NCBI GenBank assembly: GCA_008931825.1
Contig: QXVZ01024992.1
Coordinates: 1-33,538, forward strand
Reading direction: 5' to 3'
From: Phallusia fumigata
Taxonomy: Eukaryota; Chordata; Ascidiacea; Phlebobranchia; Ascidiidae
Length of the DNA: 33,538 nt
Within the stretch, counting starts at the first letter, position 1. Each line of letters starts with the position of its first letter. The translations under genes were made by a program, and so were the position numbers. Below the pieces are notes generated by a model. The model saw only the letters and a program-made list of their open reading frames with translations, was not told the DNA's origin and made no database searches. Below, one piece after another: positions 1 to 13,700 of this stretch.

Positions 1-127
1 CCGAGGCAACATTAAATCCCACAGAACTAAAATAATACTGCAAGACAATTACAAAACTATCCGGTTGTAGCACGACTGTTCTGCATGGCTGCAAAACTCA
101 TGTGGTTCTGTCAAAAGCACAACGTAC

Positions 128-242
128 GGGTTCACGTGACGTCACAAATGATTCGGTTGATTCGGCCGATTTTATTCGGCAAAAACCGCAGAATATTCGG
201 TTTCGGTCCAAACCTAATCTACGTGATTCGGTGCATCACTAG
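128..242 (-). mobile_element. hAT-like transposon end, partial
   Basis: Read on the minus strand, the segment begins TAGTGATGCACCGAATC, a typical terminal motif of non-autonomous hAT elements, followed by repeated 'attcgg'-type words and a GTGACGTCACGTGA palindrome. Only one end is seen; the other is beyond the left edge or lost. It lies in the KDM4 intron after the 423-299 exon. No transposase frame is visible. Confidence 0.5.
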
Positions 243-298
243 TTTTTCAGCCCATGGTTTGTTTTTAGTTTGTGAAACAATATATTTTATGTTTTAAC

Positions 299-3200
299 CT
301 GTATTCCTCAACAATATCTCTCCAACTTGAGTATGGTTTCTTCATGTCAGGCACTGACGGGATTTCATTATACGAGACTCGAACTTCATGTTTTTTCGAC
401 TTCCAACTGTCATATTCTTCAGGCTAAAAGCAGAAGGAACAATATGTTAATGTTAACAATATGAGATATCATATAGTTTTTGATAAATGAATTTAGTTTT
501 TTAAACTCTATATCAAAGTCTGGCGGATAGTTGGCTCATATCGTTGAAACACATTATCTTGAATGTATATATGCAGATTTGCAATATTTGCCAATAATAG
601 GTTTGTGCCATACGTTAATTTCAAGGAGGTTGTGTCAAAAATGCTTTCAGCAAAAAACATTTTTTCCTATTTTTGGCACTAATACAGACTCAAGTATTTA
701 TAACACTTGTTTTGACTTTTGCTAACCTGAAAAATATGAACAAAGACATCCATATCTATAGTGACAGTGTCATTGCGACAAATGCACTTCTCAGCAATCC
801 TGCCATAATTGATCCATCGTTTGGAAGCAAAGTTGGTTGATTCTGCACAGTTGTAACCGTGGTTGAAACCAGAATGATATCCGTATGGAAATGTGATCAT
901 AAATTCACCAGCCTCCTGCGTGATCTAGTAACACAATCGGATTAAACTCAAATAAAAGGGGGTATGGGTGATTATTTTGCAATTTTCTGCTCGATATATG
1001 TTGAGAAAACAAACAAACAATCTCATTAAACAAGTGTATTATGCAATTGCTTGCGGTTTAAGTTTCAAGGGAACATTTTTGCATTTTTCTTTCGGGGGCA
1101 TTTTTTCATGGCCAAGTGAGTACAAAGTGGCTGCAGCACAACCCTTGATGGATTGGATGCAAGTACAAGGGAGGGGAAGTAATCAATGAGTTCGAAAATG
1201 CATGCAATATGCTTGTATCCAGCCCAAACATTATTTTAATGAAAAAAACTTCAGACAAGTGAGCCGATAACTCAATACAAACAAAAATACTTGAACAGCA
1301 ATTTAAAAAATAACCCCACCTTGTTTACAGGGATTCCATATTGCCGTAGTATGTTTGGTGAAATCATGGTCATCTTGTGACGAAGGAAAGCGCCGCAGTT
1401 TGATTTACTATTTGGGAAAAACCCAGCAGCCAAACGCTCCAGTCTTTTTCCATGCTCTGGAGGAACTGCATACCTGTTACAACAGATACATATTTATCAA
1501 CCATTACCTTAAATGATTAAATTCGAGCAATGCGAGATTTGATAAAAACTTGAAAAAAAGAAACCCAAAATTTAAGAATTCCTGGCATAATATAAAGTGT
1601 AACAAAAGATAAACATTTTTTGCCATATTTCAATACTAAATTTTCCCTTAAAAGGGTGTTTGTGTAATAATTTTGGCCAGGAACAGGACGAAACTGTTGC
1701 TTAATTTTTAACTTGACCTCTTTTTACCTATGTTCATTAATATGTGATGTTCAGCAGAGAAAGGCACTACTTTTTTACTTTGAACGAAAAGCATCAAAAA
1801 TAGGGTGAGCAGCTACATACAAACATTTACACATTTAAAACCAGACCTTACCAGGATTTCGGTGCCCCAAAATGCACATAGTTGATACTATACAGATCCA
1901 TATCTTCGGTATGCCAAGCAAATGTGGTTTTCCACATCCCAAAGTACAGGTAGGCAGTATTGACCCCCTCGATCTTGACACCACTGTCCATTTCAATCAC
2001 ATCAAGCAATGTGTTAAGACGTGCTACATTCCATATGTCTACATCCTGAAACAAATCAGTACTTTTTCTTAGTGTATTTTATTGGAAGATGCTTCTTTGT
2101 TAAATTAATGACAAAAACAGCAATTGTTAAATCTTTGCAAAAGTTGCATTTTATATGATTTAGTCTGTTTTTTTTTCAGCATTTTAGACATTTAGAATCA
2201 TTTTGTTACATTTGGTTGCACATACCACCCTTTGCATGGAAATATTACATACATGTGATTTTTTTTAAACAAACTATATGAAAGCAGAAATTCATCACAC
2301 CAAAAGTCTGTTTCTTTTCACAAGCAAACAGGAAAGTTGATTTAAATAAAGATATGGCTTATCACCTTTTTATTTAAATGGAATCTTGTACAAAGTGTAC
2401 TATAATGTAGAGTCCTTTTTTATAGATTTTATTATACCTTGTCATAAAGTGATCCACTAATGTCAGCCCCATATATAGGAGGGTTGAAGGATATATTTTT
2501 CCAATACATTCTCTCCAACTCTTCATAGCTTTCATGGAAGGGGGGTTCAAAGCGAGGGGTGTTGGTCAAGCGTCGAAAATCCTTGACTGTCATTGGTTTC
2601 TTCTGAATGTTGTACTAAAGGAACAAAATACAAACTATTCATCCAAACAAAATACAAACTATTCATTGAAAAACCTGCAACATACCACTAATACAGGGTA
2701 TAATAGTTGCTAGGAAAAATATAAATAGGAATACCAGTCCATTTTAGGTGATACACAGGTTATGCTCTTTCATTATGTCTGCAGTTTTGCTTTTTTTGTC
2801 ATTGCTTCTACTAAAACACAGATGCACAAAAACTATGAATGTTTTCCTTTAATCTTTGGTAGAGTTAAATTTTACCCAATTGGGCATTATTTAATAATTT
2901 GACCCATTTAAGTGGGCTATCCGGTAAACGAAATTATCAGTTCCTGGTTCATAGAGGTAGTTCATAAAAGGACAAACAAAAAGAATAACTACCTCAGGTA
3001 CTTACACATAAAAAACAACATTTTACTGCACATAGTCAAAACTTATTTAGTACCTGGGTAAATAAACCTTTCTGACCAGTAACAACTTGACTTATAGGGG
3101 CAGGGATGATAAAGTTGTCGATGTTGTCATAATTTCTCTTTGCCACCCATTCTTTTGGGGGAATCACCTGCAAAAAAATCCAATTAAAACTTCAAATGGC

Positions 3201-6200
3201 TTATTAGCAGCACCAAATCTATTACAGTTTAAAGTTTAAGTCGTAGAAAGCCAGAAATTTTGAATGGAGTCTGACTCGGAATTTTTTTGTAAAACTCTGA
3301 CTCCTAATGACTGATTAAATCTTTGCAGGTAACCGATTTTTCATGAATAAGCAGTGTGGCTAATTTGGTTTGAATGTGAAATTTTGGGAAGTGTTGGCAA
3401 TGTTTAGGCCATTTTTTATCAAGTTTTCACATTTTTTCATTAGTCCGAGTCAGCATTTTAGTATAACTAAGAGTTGGTGTCAGAATCAAATAATACGAAG
3501 TCTTAGTGGGGTAACAGCTGGGTGGAGTCAAACAAAAAAAAACAATACACCACAATGGCATGCTATACAAACTGACCAAATTTCATCTCATTCAGACAAT
3601 GTTTATTGATTTAACCCATTTTGGGGGGCTGGTGGGTAATCGCCGGGGCTGCGTAGTCAAACAAAGATATCAATATATTGCAATTGTATTTTATACAAAC
3701 TGCCAAAATTTCACCTAATTTGGACATTGTTCAGTAATATGACCCATTTTCAGCGGTTAGTAGGATAACCACTGGGACTTTAGGGTAAAATGTTTCAATC
3801 GATGCAGTACAATGGCCGGATCTAAAAACTACTGGGGCCTCATTCTCACTAAGTTGGTGAATATCACCGACTTGAATCACCACCCACAGAATATTCATTC
3901 AACTGGGACAAATATTCCAACTGACCTAACCTAATTTTTCACTTACGCACAACCCCACCATCACAGAAACTTTTCCTTTGTGGTGTTTGCAAGCATGTGA
4001 AACATTTGAAAAACATTTATGTGTTTGTGGTTAGTGGGGGAATCACTAGGGCTATGGGCTCAACTCAAACAGATGGCACAACTGCATGATTACATCTACC
4101 ATCTGTAAAACTTTCATCCAAATCCACCCAACAATTTATGGCAAAACGGCATGGACAAGCTTGGGGTAGAAAAAAAACAGAGCAAAAACAATATGTGTCC
4201 CCTTCGTGGAAGGGGACCCATAATTAATGCCTTTCTGGGTCCAGGGCATTTGCCTTTTTTGCCTCATGATTCAGCCCTGCACCCATAAATAATTTGGTTA
4301 TTAAAATATATGTGGTGCATTAAATTTGATGGTATGGACAGAGGTTGCAAGATGATTATTTGTGCTTTGGGAAGATACACTATAATAGAATGTAATACAG
4401 GCTTTCTGGTAAGATTTAACTGGTGACAAAATGTTTTTTGCCAAACTGGAAGAACTTCAATACCTTATTAGCTAAGGTTAAGCTATAATCATGTTTTGAA
4501 GCATGAACAATGAGACATAAAAATAGTGCTATTTAGATGTAGCGATCAAAGGTGTTAACTTGTACGTNGAATATCACCGACTTGAATCACCACCCACAGA
4601 ATATTCATTCAACTGGGACAAATATTCCAACTGACCTAACCTAATTTTTCACTTACGCACAACCCCACCATCACAGAAACTTTTCCTTTGTGGTGTTTGC
4701 AAGCATGTGAAACATTTGAAAAACATTTATGTGTTTGTGGTTAGTGGGGGAATCACTAGGGCTATGGGCTCAACTCAAACAGATGGCACAACTGCATGAT
4801 TACATCTACCATCTGTAAAACTTTCATCCAAATCCACCCAACAATTTATGGCAAAACGGCATCGACAAGCTTGGGGTAGAAAAAAAACAGAGCAAAAACA
4901 ATATGTGTCCCCTTCGTGGAAGGGGACCCATAATTAATGCCTTTCTGGGTCCAGGGCATTTGCCTTTTTTGCCTCATGATTCAGCCCTGCACCCATAAAT
5001 AATTTGGTTATTAAAATATATGTGGTGCATTAAATTTGATGGTATGGACAGAGGTTGCAAGATGATTATTTGTGCTTTGGGAAGATACACTATAATAGAA
5101 TGTAATACAGGCTTTCTGGTAAGATTTAACTGGTGACAAAATGTTTTTTGCCAAACTGGAAGAACTTCAATACCTTATTAGCTAAGGTTAAGCTATAATC
5201 ATGTTTTGAAGCATGAACAATGAGACATAAAAATAGTGCTATTTAGATGTAGCGATCAAAGGTGTTAACTTGTACGTGAAAGTGACAGAGAATACACAGA
5301 AATGACATTGGTAAATGCTATGTGAGTGCAGTGTACACATACCAAAAACCTTGTTCAAATATTAGTTTGCATACACCAGTCACGTACACATCTAAAACTA
5401 CAAGGCTAATTTTTCCAACATTGACTTTTCACCCACACCATCATTTTAATAAATTGTTTTATCCATGAACCTCCATTACCATATCTCACCATTGCAATTG
5501 ATACATGTACTATCTTAACTTACATACAAGCTTCTATACTGTTTTAAAACCTATTTGTTTCTAAAGTGGAAATGCATGGGTCAACGTACACAAATATGCA
5601 TGTTATTGGTAACAGCTGCGAAAAAGACCAAAACATAATAAAGTATTTTAGGCAAAATCGTCAGGCCAATGACTGTTTCCAATGGAAACGACAAATGAAA
5701 ACCATTACCAAAATTATCGAGTTTAAGTCCATTAACTTTGCCTTTATGTCAGATAATTGCAAGTGACATTCACAACATACAATGCAACACAAACTTGATC
5801 ATGCTATCCGTTTTAGTTGTCTGTGAAAACAGAACATCACCCATAGTTACATAAGATAATGGATAACATTAAAGTCGTGGAGGGACTTAGCTAACTGTCA
5901 TAAGTATGATTTGTAATTCAGAAATAAACTGCTTATGTCCAAAACATGTTTTTAAATAATTTCAACCTCGTTCAGCTGGTTCACAAACTTTTAATGAAAT
6001 TTCCAGTAGTACAGATGCAAAAAAATTGAAAAACATATTTTAAGATATTTAAAACAAACTAACATAAATCCAGCTATTTTACAAGTATTTTGCATAGCTT
6101 GATGAAAGCCCTTGAACATAGGTGTGTAACAGACTTGTGCAGATAGATTTTTCAATTAAAAAAGCAAATTAAAGTTGAATGTTGTGGTTGCTTGAAAGGT

Positions 6201-7835
6201 AAAAGAAACTAAAAAAGATTGCCTCTCTTATTTATTTTCGTCTCGTGAAAAAAAAGTTCCCTTGTGAAAAGCAACTACATACATTTATTAGTGATTTAGT
6301 CCTATCAGAACGCAACCAGCTGCTGACGACCCAAATTCTGACCTAAATCCCATGTAAAACACAACTGTAAAAACTTAAATTCAGGCCACATTTTTAACTA
6401 GAAGCTGAAGCTTCTGAAGGTCACACAGGTTTGGTTTAAGGTCATCATTTGGCCTGTTGGCAGCTGATTGCATTCTCCATGCAATGTTGTTGCCCCTTGC
6501 TGTAGCAAAGTCTGATCAAAGCTAAAATAGTTTGCAATTTACAGTTTTTTTCCCAACAANGATAGATTTTTCAATTAAAAAAGCAATTTATTTTCGTCTC
6601 CTGAAAAAAAAGTTCCCTTGTGAAAAGCAACTACATACATTTATTAGTGATTTAGTCCAATCAGAACGCAACCAGCTGCTGACGACCCAAATTCTGACCT
6701 AAATCCCATGTAAAACACAACTGTTAAAATTTAAATTCAGGCCACAGTTTTAACTAGAAGCTGAAGCTTCTGAAGGTCACACAGGTTTGGTTTAAGGTCA
6801 TCATTTGGCCTGTTGGCAGCTAATTGCTTTCTCCATGCAATGTTGTTGCCCCTTGCTGTAGCAAAGTCTGATCAAGGCTAAATTAGTTTGCAATTTACAG
6901 TTTTTTTCCCAACAAAACAATTTGTAGTTTTGAATTTCATATTTACATTTTTTTCATGCTACAATAAAAATGTGAAAACAATGTTTTGAGATAGTTTAAA
7001 AAAAAATAAAAAATATGTGTTTTTTCAAATGCCACCTAGGGCAACAGCCAGACAATACAGATTAACTTTTTATAGATCCTAAACACTAAACATAATCTTG
7101 TTTAAATTTTTTTGGATAATTGTGCTGGCCACATTTTGTGTTTTAAAGCATATTGCTCTATATGTGCAAATAACTTACTATTGCCCACCTTATTTTACAA
7201 CTAATGATGGCATGAGAAATATTGGAATAGTAAAGCAAGTTGCTGTTAATTACTATAGGAAGCGTATTATGCATCCTAAAAATATACAGACTTGATTGTA
7301 TATACAACTGAAGCACAATTTTGTGTCATCTATCTGTACACCAAGAAGTACAGCCAGCTGGAAAAGTGATTAGTGCAACTGCCCTGTTCTTGCAAAGTTG
7401 CATGTTATAATCTGTTCCTGATAGTTTGTATTTCTCTGAGTAAGAAACGTAAGCGGTATCGCTCCTACTCACTTCACCAACAAATTGAATTCAACAGCTT
7501 CAAAAATTGAAAAAATCAAAAAAAAAATAATGCAACAAAACAGCAATGAAGCAGATAACTCGATGGCAACTCATTGAGGACATGATGCATTCAAGTGGTG
7601 TTCTATAGTTGCTCCTAATTCATGCTCTTTTTACAGCTCTTCTGGCTGTATGTTGGTTAATAAGACAAGTAACTCTGTCTCTATGATACTTTCAGTAGGT
7701 TACCTTGGCAACTCCTCCTCGGTGGGCACCCTGTGATTCCATGTAGTGAATATATCTGGAGAAGTCTCTGAACTCCTCAAGGGTAGGACGAAAAACCATA
7801 ATTGCACACTCATGGTTGGGCTCCTTCAAGGCCAT
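299..7835 (-). CDS. KDM4: KDM4/JMJD2-family histone lysine demethylase, seven 5' exons (3' end off the window)
   Basis: Fe(II)/2-oxoglutarate-dependent demethylase expected to act in the nucleus on methylated histone H3 lysines. Exons: 7835-7704, 3167-3054, 2614-2438, 2045-1852, 1473-1320, 924-727, 423-299; phases agree and give about 365 residues. The ATG at 7835 sits in a good context (caacaATGG). JmjN covers about residues 10-55 and JmjC about 140-310. Visible active-site residues are H186 and E188 (WHTED), distal H274 (GYHSGFNHG), Y130, N196 and K204. The zinc ligands C232, H238, C304 and C306 are present. All lie exactly two residues before the KDM4A numbers I know (H188, E190, H276, C234, H240, C306, C308), so the enzyme should be active. 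I set the acceptor of the sixth exon at 924 because it restores the conserved ITQEAGEF. The last exon ends mid-codon, so the gene continues beyond position 1, where PHD and Tudor domains would be expected but cannot be checked. Confidence 0.97.
3503..3825. repeat. diverged tandem repeat, unit about 120-128 bp, 2.5 copies
   Basis: Units start near 3503, 3624 and 3752. Each holds, in order, a 'ggtaa..gctggg' word, 'gtcaaacaaa', 'atacaaactg.c.aaatttca' and 'gacccatttt' or 'aacccatttt'. The third is cut short. Related single copies appear near 2880-2935 and 4017-4140, and more loosely near 24420-24560, so this is a dispersed family with a local tandem run. Confidence 0.6.
3859..5277. repeat. 709-bp near-identical direct duplication around a single N (4568)
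   Basis: Positions 3859-4567 are repeated at 4569-5277, with an isolated N between them. Copies are nearly identical (one clear change: atggacaagc against atcgacaagc). A one-base placeholder exactly at the junction points to two overlapping contigs or haplotypes laid end to end rather than a biological tandem duplication. Confidence 0.9.
6142..6915. repeat. direct duplication around a single N (6560)
   Basis: Positions 6142-6559 recur at 6561-6915. The second copy lacks about 60 bases that follow 'aaaaaagcaa' in the first and differs at several single bases, the kind of indel and SNP difference expected between two alleles. Confidence 0.9.
7360..7490 (+). mobile_element. tRNA-derived SINE-like relic
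   Basis: The diagnostic block 'tttctctgagtaagaaac..taagcggtat.gctcc' is shared with copies near 19440, 26235 and 30490. The upstream part resembles a decayed tRNA-type promoter region ('gttcttgcaaagttgcatgttataatc'). It lies in KDM4 intron 1, antisense to the gene. Confidence 0.5.
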
Positions 7836-10738
7836 TGTTGCTAGTTATTCGTTACCACAGTTACCACAATTTATTGTCACTATGTCAACTTTTACATTTT
7901 TACAAGAATTTCATGTAATGAAAGGTCTGTGAAAAAAAATATGTTAAACAGCGTTAAAAACACCGGTATGGGAGCAATTAAATGCTGCTTCTGATGCAAT
8001 ATCAGTGTCTATTTATGGGCCTAAGTAAAGCCTTCAACAAAAAAAACAATGTAAGCCTTTTTCGCAATATATATGTATGCAAAAATCAAGCAAGAACAAA
8101 TTCGTGAAAACTGCGATGCTGTAATTCCAAGTGCAAAAGCTAATGCTATCACAATTAAAACAAGAAAGCGTACGCAAACTTAGTTGAATGATTTATGTGG
8201 ACACCACATCATAAACCAAATAGTTTAAAATTCAATCAGCCGTTTTACCTTAGCATTTATTCTGGCTGTTTAATGTAGGCATATTGCACAGTAAAGAGCA
8301 TGTATTTTTGCTGCAGCCAAAAGTGCCAACAAAAAAGAAAATTAAACCATCTACAAATCAAAACATCTGTTGACAAAATTTTATACGTTTTGAAACGTTT
8401 TTCATTTTTTCATTTTGAAACGTTTTTCATGTATTTTATACACGCTGTTTTCCATTTTTTCTTAGTTTTATCAATCAACTGCAAGATAAACAACTCAGAT
8501 ATATTAGTAACATCGTACTGATCGTGATTCGTGAAAATCGTGACATATTTAACGGGTATTTTGTATAAAGAACTCAGAATAATCTTTTCAAAAGCTAAGT
8601 GGTATTACAGCTGCATTCTTATATTTTTGACAGCATTGTACACCTTTCACGATTTTTTATCACAATTAAACAAATCGTACCACGAACTTTGCAGTTTTTT
8701 TCACATTCGCAAAAACAGAACTGCAAAACCTTTCTCTCCTACCGCATGGTGGCGGTAGAATAGCAATTTGTATGTTTATTTTGATCATAACTTTTTTCGG
8801 TTTGCATCGGCACTTATATGCTGTTGTTAAAAACTAAAATTTTGACCCAAAACAAACAATGATTTTTGGCATAAAACAACCATTAGCCTTTTTGATTTAT
8901 TTCAAATTCTAAAACGTGTAAAGTAAACATTAAAATTGATCCAAAAAAGGCGTCTTTTTTTAAGAAACTGTTGCTTTTGTGCATCTGTGCTTTCTCTTGT
9001 CCCTATGTGCCGGCGCCCATATCTGTGTTAAACAGGTTAAAATTATTTGGGTACGTTCTGTTAGAACCCTTAATTTCAAAATATTCGACGGTATTGTTGG
9101 TCACGTACACATTATCGATCACGTTCTTTTGCCTACCGGGGGTTTGCATAAAAGCCACATAGCAATGTTTTCACAACATTACATCACATTTGCCACTTTC
9201 GCCTAGACTCTAGTGTAAAGCAGTGTAGAGGTCGACGAAAATAGTACCTCTGTGTTGCTGTGCATTAAGGCACGTTTTACAGCAAAATAATCTTCATATT
9301 AATGTCAGAATAGTTGCAGTAGTGGAGAAAGGGGCGAGGCAATCAAAAATTCCTTTGTAAGAAATCCTTACTTGTATGAGTATTAATACCGGAAATTTAC
9401 CTCAATTCATACATGTAAGCATAGCCAGAGAAGGGCAGGATGCCATATAATTTCACTTTTCGCTTAAAAATTCTAAAAAGGGTATTTTTACTGTCGTTAC
9501 ACCTTGTAAACCAAACTCTTCAACTCGTCGCGACCCAAAAAAACAAAAATCGGCTTCTAAAAATTCGGGTAGCTTTATGCCACTTAACGCAAGAAACAAA
9601 TGCAAAAACGAAACTTGTATTTGAATGTCTCAGGAGGGAAAAAGGGGGAGGAACAGATTAGCAATATAGCGGAACACGACGCGGCGAGGAACAAATAACG
9701 AAAAAACAAAAGAAAAACAGGCGGAGATATGTAACGCGAGGAGATACAGGAACGGAAAGTCAAAAAGCAGAAGTCTAAAACCGTTGGGCGAGCCTGGCTT
9801 GCAAAAGCAGTAGACGGGCACAAACACCGAAAAAAAGCCTTTTTAGCTTCGCTACGAAGGCACTTATGTACAGATATTGCCTAACGCTTTATACGAGGCA
9901 AATTAGATACCCAATAGGTAGGTAAAAACAGTTTCTACGTCAGCCGGTGGCGCGAAGATTCAGCAACACAATCTTATTGCCTTTGCAGATAAAAGCGGCG
10001 CGCAAAAGTTAGGGGCGCAAACTGTGTGTCGGGGGTGCTTCAGAAATTGCACCGGAAGAGAAAAAAAAACTTGATAACTTTTGGCGGGGAAAAACTTGAA
10101 TAGCAAGAAGCAGCGCCGCTAGGGGGCGTACTACGACAGCATATTGAACGTCATAAAAACGGTGGCGTACGCCCTGGGGGGTTACAATACAAAAGAGGGT
10201 GCGGAGTGAAAACAAAAAAAGCGCCAAGCTCCACAGCTTTCAGGCCTCGGTCACAGTGATCACACGCAATTGAGAAAAAACAACTTTTTACAGCGAAACC
10301 TGAATAGCGGGTCGCCATAGAACTATGTACATGCGGCGTGGCCGAAATACTGCGACGGTCACTAGCAGGGTCTACGTTTTTTTTGCGATGTGGCCCGCAG
10401 AACCGAGCGGCACGAGAGGCGTGAAACGGCGGGCGTGGGCGAAAATCAACACGGCGTCGTCGTGTACAGAAGGGTATGTACGTTACATCCAAGGCCACCA
10501 CTGCACGAGGGGAAACAACACGTACGTTACTATCGAGTACTACTACGCAAAGCGTGCTGGCAGTAATACAAAAGAAAACTGTGCATGCGTCGCAGAGCGC
10601 GCGGTCGAAACGATGGACAGACACAGGGAAAACGTAAGCTTCGGCGAAAAGACTGGCGCATTTTATGCGTCAAGCCACGAGAAGGGCTAGTTTGTCAGTA
10701 AACCATACGTCGGCACCATACGTAGCAGTATGTCTAAA
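7836..10738. other. intergenic: KDM4 upstream region and WBP1L-type gene 3' flank
   Basis: No supportable gene. The part next to KDM4 is AT-rich and is the likely promoter/5' UTR side; an AG lies 8 nt before the KDM4 ATG. From about 9500 to 10738 the GC content rises clearly. This part directly follows the stop of the WBP1L-type gene on its strand, so it is probably 3' UTR at least in part. Open frames there on both strands (10325-10690 plus, 10624-10151 minus) have biased composition and no recognisable domain. Confidence 0.6.
8389..8430. repeat. short direct repeat, 17 bp x 2
   Basis: The word tttgaaacgtttttcat occurs at 8389-8405 and again at 8414-8430 in the AT-rich KDM4 upstream region. 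No function is evident. Confidence 0.6.
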
Positions 10739-13700
10739 TCACGGTGTTAGGTGAAGCACAATGTCACCGACACTTGACAGTGGACTGACCTCTTGGCTGC
10801 ACACGTCATCATAGGGCTGCAAAGGGTCTTCTTCATCGACGTCGACACGCGGCGACTGTCGGCCGGCAATGAGCTCTTTCGGATGCATCATGATGGGCTG
10901 GATGTTATTGTTCGGGTCGACGCCATTAAGAAGGTAATCGTCTTCGTCGTCGTAGTCGCTGCCGCTCTCGACATCATTGCAAGCGTGTGGCGATTCTTCG
11001 TTGACGTAGGAGCAGCCTTCAAGCAGGCTTTGCGAGGATTTGACAGCCGAAACCCGTTTGACGCCAGCTACGTCTGTGGGGGCGCTTTCAACCCCCTTCT
11101 CAGGCAAGGGTGGGGCAACTTGAACTTGTTCTGAACTTGTAGGAAAATCTTGGGTGATTGTGTTGTTGTTGTCGTCAGTGGCTACCGGTCCAGTTGTTGG
11201 CATCATGGTTGGGTTGACCTGGAAGAAGGAGATTGCAATTAAATTCCAAATACTCGGTCCCTTACATGATTTCTTGACCAAAAAACTTGATTAATGTTGC
11301 AAGGTGGACTCACGATGAGTATAACCCACACAAGGGATGTTACACAGAGATTGTTTATTTATTCGCTCTTATTGAGTGAGGATTAAAAAGAAAATATTTC
11401 ATTTGTTAACTTTTTGTAACCAATCCTCACACAGTGAACAAAGTGGCTTTGGGTAAAAATGACATAAAATTTTTTTTTTAGTTTGCACAGTTTGCAATGT
11501 GTTGTACTGTTTAATACTGTTTCTTGTTTGTCTATGAGAGACATCCATTTGCAGTCAAAACATAAACATTGGTGTGTTATATTCATAGGGGGTTTTGTAA
11601 AAAATTACCTGTGACTGATATCACACTTAGCAATTTCCCATGGTTGAAGTCATGGCTTATGGGAATAATGCAAACAATTAAGTCATTAATGGCCAACTCA
11701 AGTTTTCTGACAACAAAATTGAAGCAAACTGTTTGTACCATCAGTGATAAAATGTTTCTGAATTTATAACACTGTGCCTGTAGCAGATTCATCTACCAGG
11801 ACCAACGAAATTTTTGAAACCAGGTGTTCTTACATATTTGAACAAGACCACTAACTGGCCAAAAACACGGTTTAGACTTGAAGCTGTGGCTATGTTGCTA
11901 CAAGCAGAAAACATTCAGTGGCAGGCATTGTATTTTTGACTTGTTGCAAATTAGCAAAATTGCCTTTGTGGATTACACATTGCCCTTTGTGGCAAAAAAA
12001 CTAGTTTTGGAGCACTTGACGGCACCACATTAAAAGACAAACTGTTGTAGTAATCAAGAAATGTTTAAGTATTTTATCAAATCTGGCAAATGTCCACTAA
12101 TTTTTGAATTTTTAATGTTTAGAGACTGACCTATAACACGAAAAACAGGAACTAGACAAAGACAAATTTTGCGCCACTTTTGCTGATAACAAATGAGACT
12201 TTAATATAAACAGGATGTATAATTTAACTCGGTTTAATTTTGCATGAGGCGATTAGTCAATCACAGATAAGCACCGACGAATCTAGTTAATCGCATAACC
12301 AATTTGCCATGCTTTTTTATTCATTTAACCTCTGTATATGCCAAAAATTTTGGATTTGTTTGCCAATTTAGAACTACCATTTATTGTCCAAAGTTGGTCA
12401 GCAGTTTATGCTGAAGCACTGTGCTTCACTTGTTAGGCTGTCGAAGGTACTTGAAAAACAACGAAAACAACTTAGTTCATGTGGCTGCCTTGGGGCAGTC
12501 TATACCTAGTGGTTTGGTTTGCGAATGTGGTAATGCAGATGTACATTTTCACATCTTTTTATCTTTTTTGAATAACAAGGTAAAATACAACAATCTCTCT
12601 GTTTCGAAAAACATTGTTGTTGTCGTCTTGAACTACTGGCTTGTATCTTCCTATAAGGATTACTAAAAACCATAAATTGTGTACCTCAGGGTTTGTTCAT
12701 AGTAAACAAATAAAAAAGTGTAATGGGTGAGAGTATCTGTTGTCTAAANGGCTTGTATCTTCCTATAAGGATTACTAAAAACCATAAATTGTGTACCTCA
12801 GGGTTTGTTCATAGTAAACAAATAAAAAAGTGTAATGGGTGAGAGTATCTGTTGTCTAAAATATTTGAAATCTGACTTACCGAAATCCGTATGTTGTTGC
12901 TTTGTGAAATAATGCCAGGTACGTAGTGTGACAGAGAAGCGAGGGACAACATCGACCCAGTAATGTGGCAAGGTACAATGGTCATTTGCATTTCACTGTA
13001 AAAAAGTTTTGCAAATATTATAAAAAACAAAAACCGATGATGCTTTAATTTGTTTATTATTAGTGGATATAAACATGCAACACTTTGACAGCAAAATACT
13101 ACCCTTTGCCAATGTTATTGGAAATTAAAAGTTATAAATGTAGAAATGCTAGACTAAGCTGTAGGTTGTTTAGAATCTGCTATTGGTGTTTTTTTGCGAA
13201 ATCAAAATAAATACTAGGGGATTCTGACAAGAAAGGCTGCTACGTGGCACTAACCAGGTTTAGAGAAATTTGCAATCTTCTGTTTGTGGCAGTACATTTG
13301 TATTTAAAAAACAACTTTTATGACTAAAAAAATGTGAGCTGATCAATTGACAGTTTTTGACCAATCAATCGACCAGCTTAAGTTTTGAAATAAGATTAGT
13401 TTTACACTTCAGTTTAAAATTGGAAAACAAAAACAAACCCTGATTCATTTGGCTGCAAGCATGCAATAGTGTTGATTGAGCGTCTCCGTGATGAGTAGGG
13501 GGGAGGTGGAGATGCAGTTGGTGGGATTCTAATAATCTCATCATATACTGGAAGTTTGCAGTACCCAAGTACCTCTGAAAATCAATGGATTAGATTAGGT
13601 TAAAAAAATGCTTCAGAAGGGTACAAAGTTGTGAAACAAAACATCTTGTGAGCTGCAGACAGTGCACACTGTTTCGACCTGTAAGGTCTCATCAGTGCAG

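Larger units (their letters stand above)
3168..7703 (-). other. KDM4 intron 1 (4.5 kb, repeat-rich)
   Basis: This is the largest intron in the window, between the MALKEP exon and the VIPPKEW exon. It contains diverged tandem repeats (3503-3825), two assembly-type duplications (3859-5277 and 6142-6915) and a SINE-like relic (about 7360-7490). Short frames inside it have no family resemblance. Removing the redundant copies would shorten it to about 3.5 kb. Confidence 0.8.

Noticed and set aside
915..924. KDM4 exon beginning at 915 (acceptor acgcag)
   Set aside because: It would drop ITQ before EAGEF; the acceptor nine bases upstream restores the conserved residues and keeps the frame.
10151..10690. 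Overlapping open frames of 157 codons (minus) and 121 codons (plus)
   Set aside because: Both lie in GC-rich sequence where long frames arise easily, lack any domain or homologue I recognise, and the minus one falls in the probable 3' UTR of the WBP1L-type gene.
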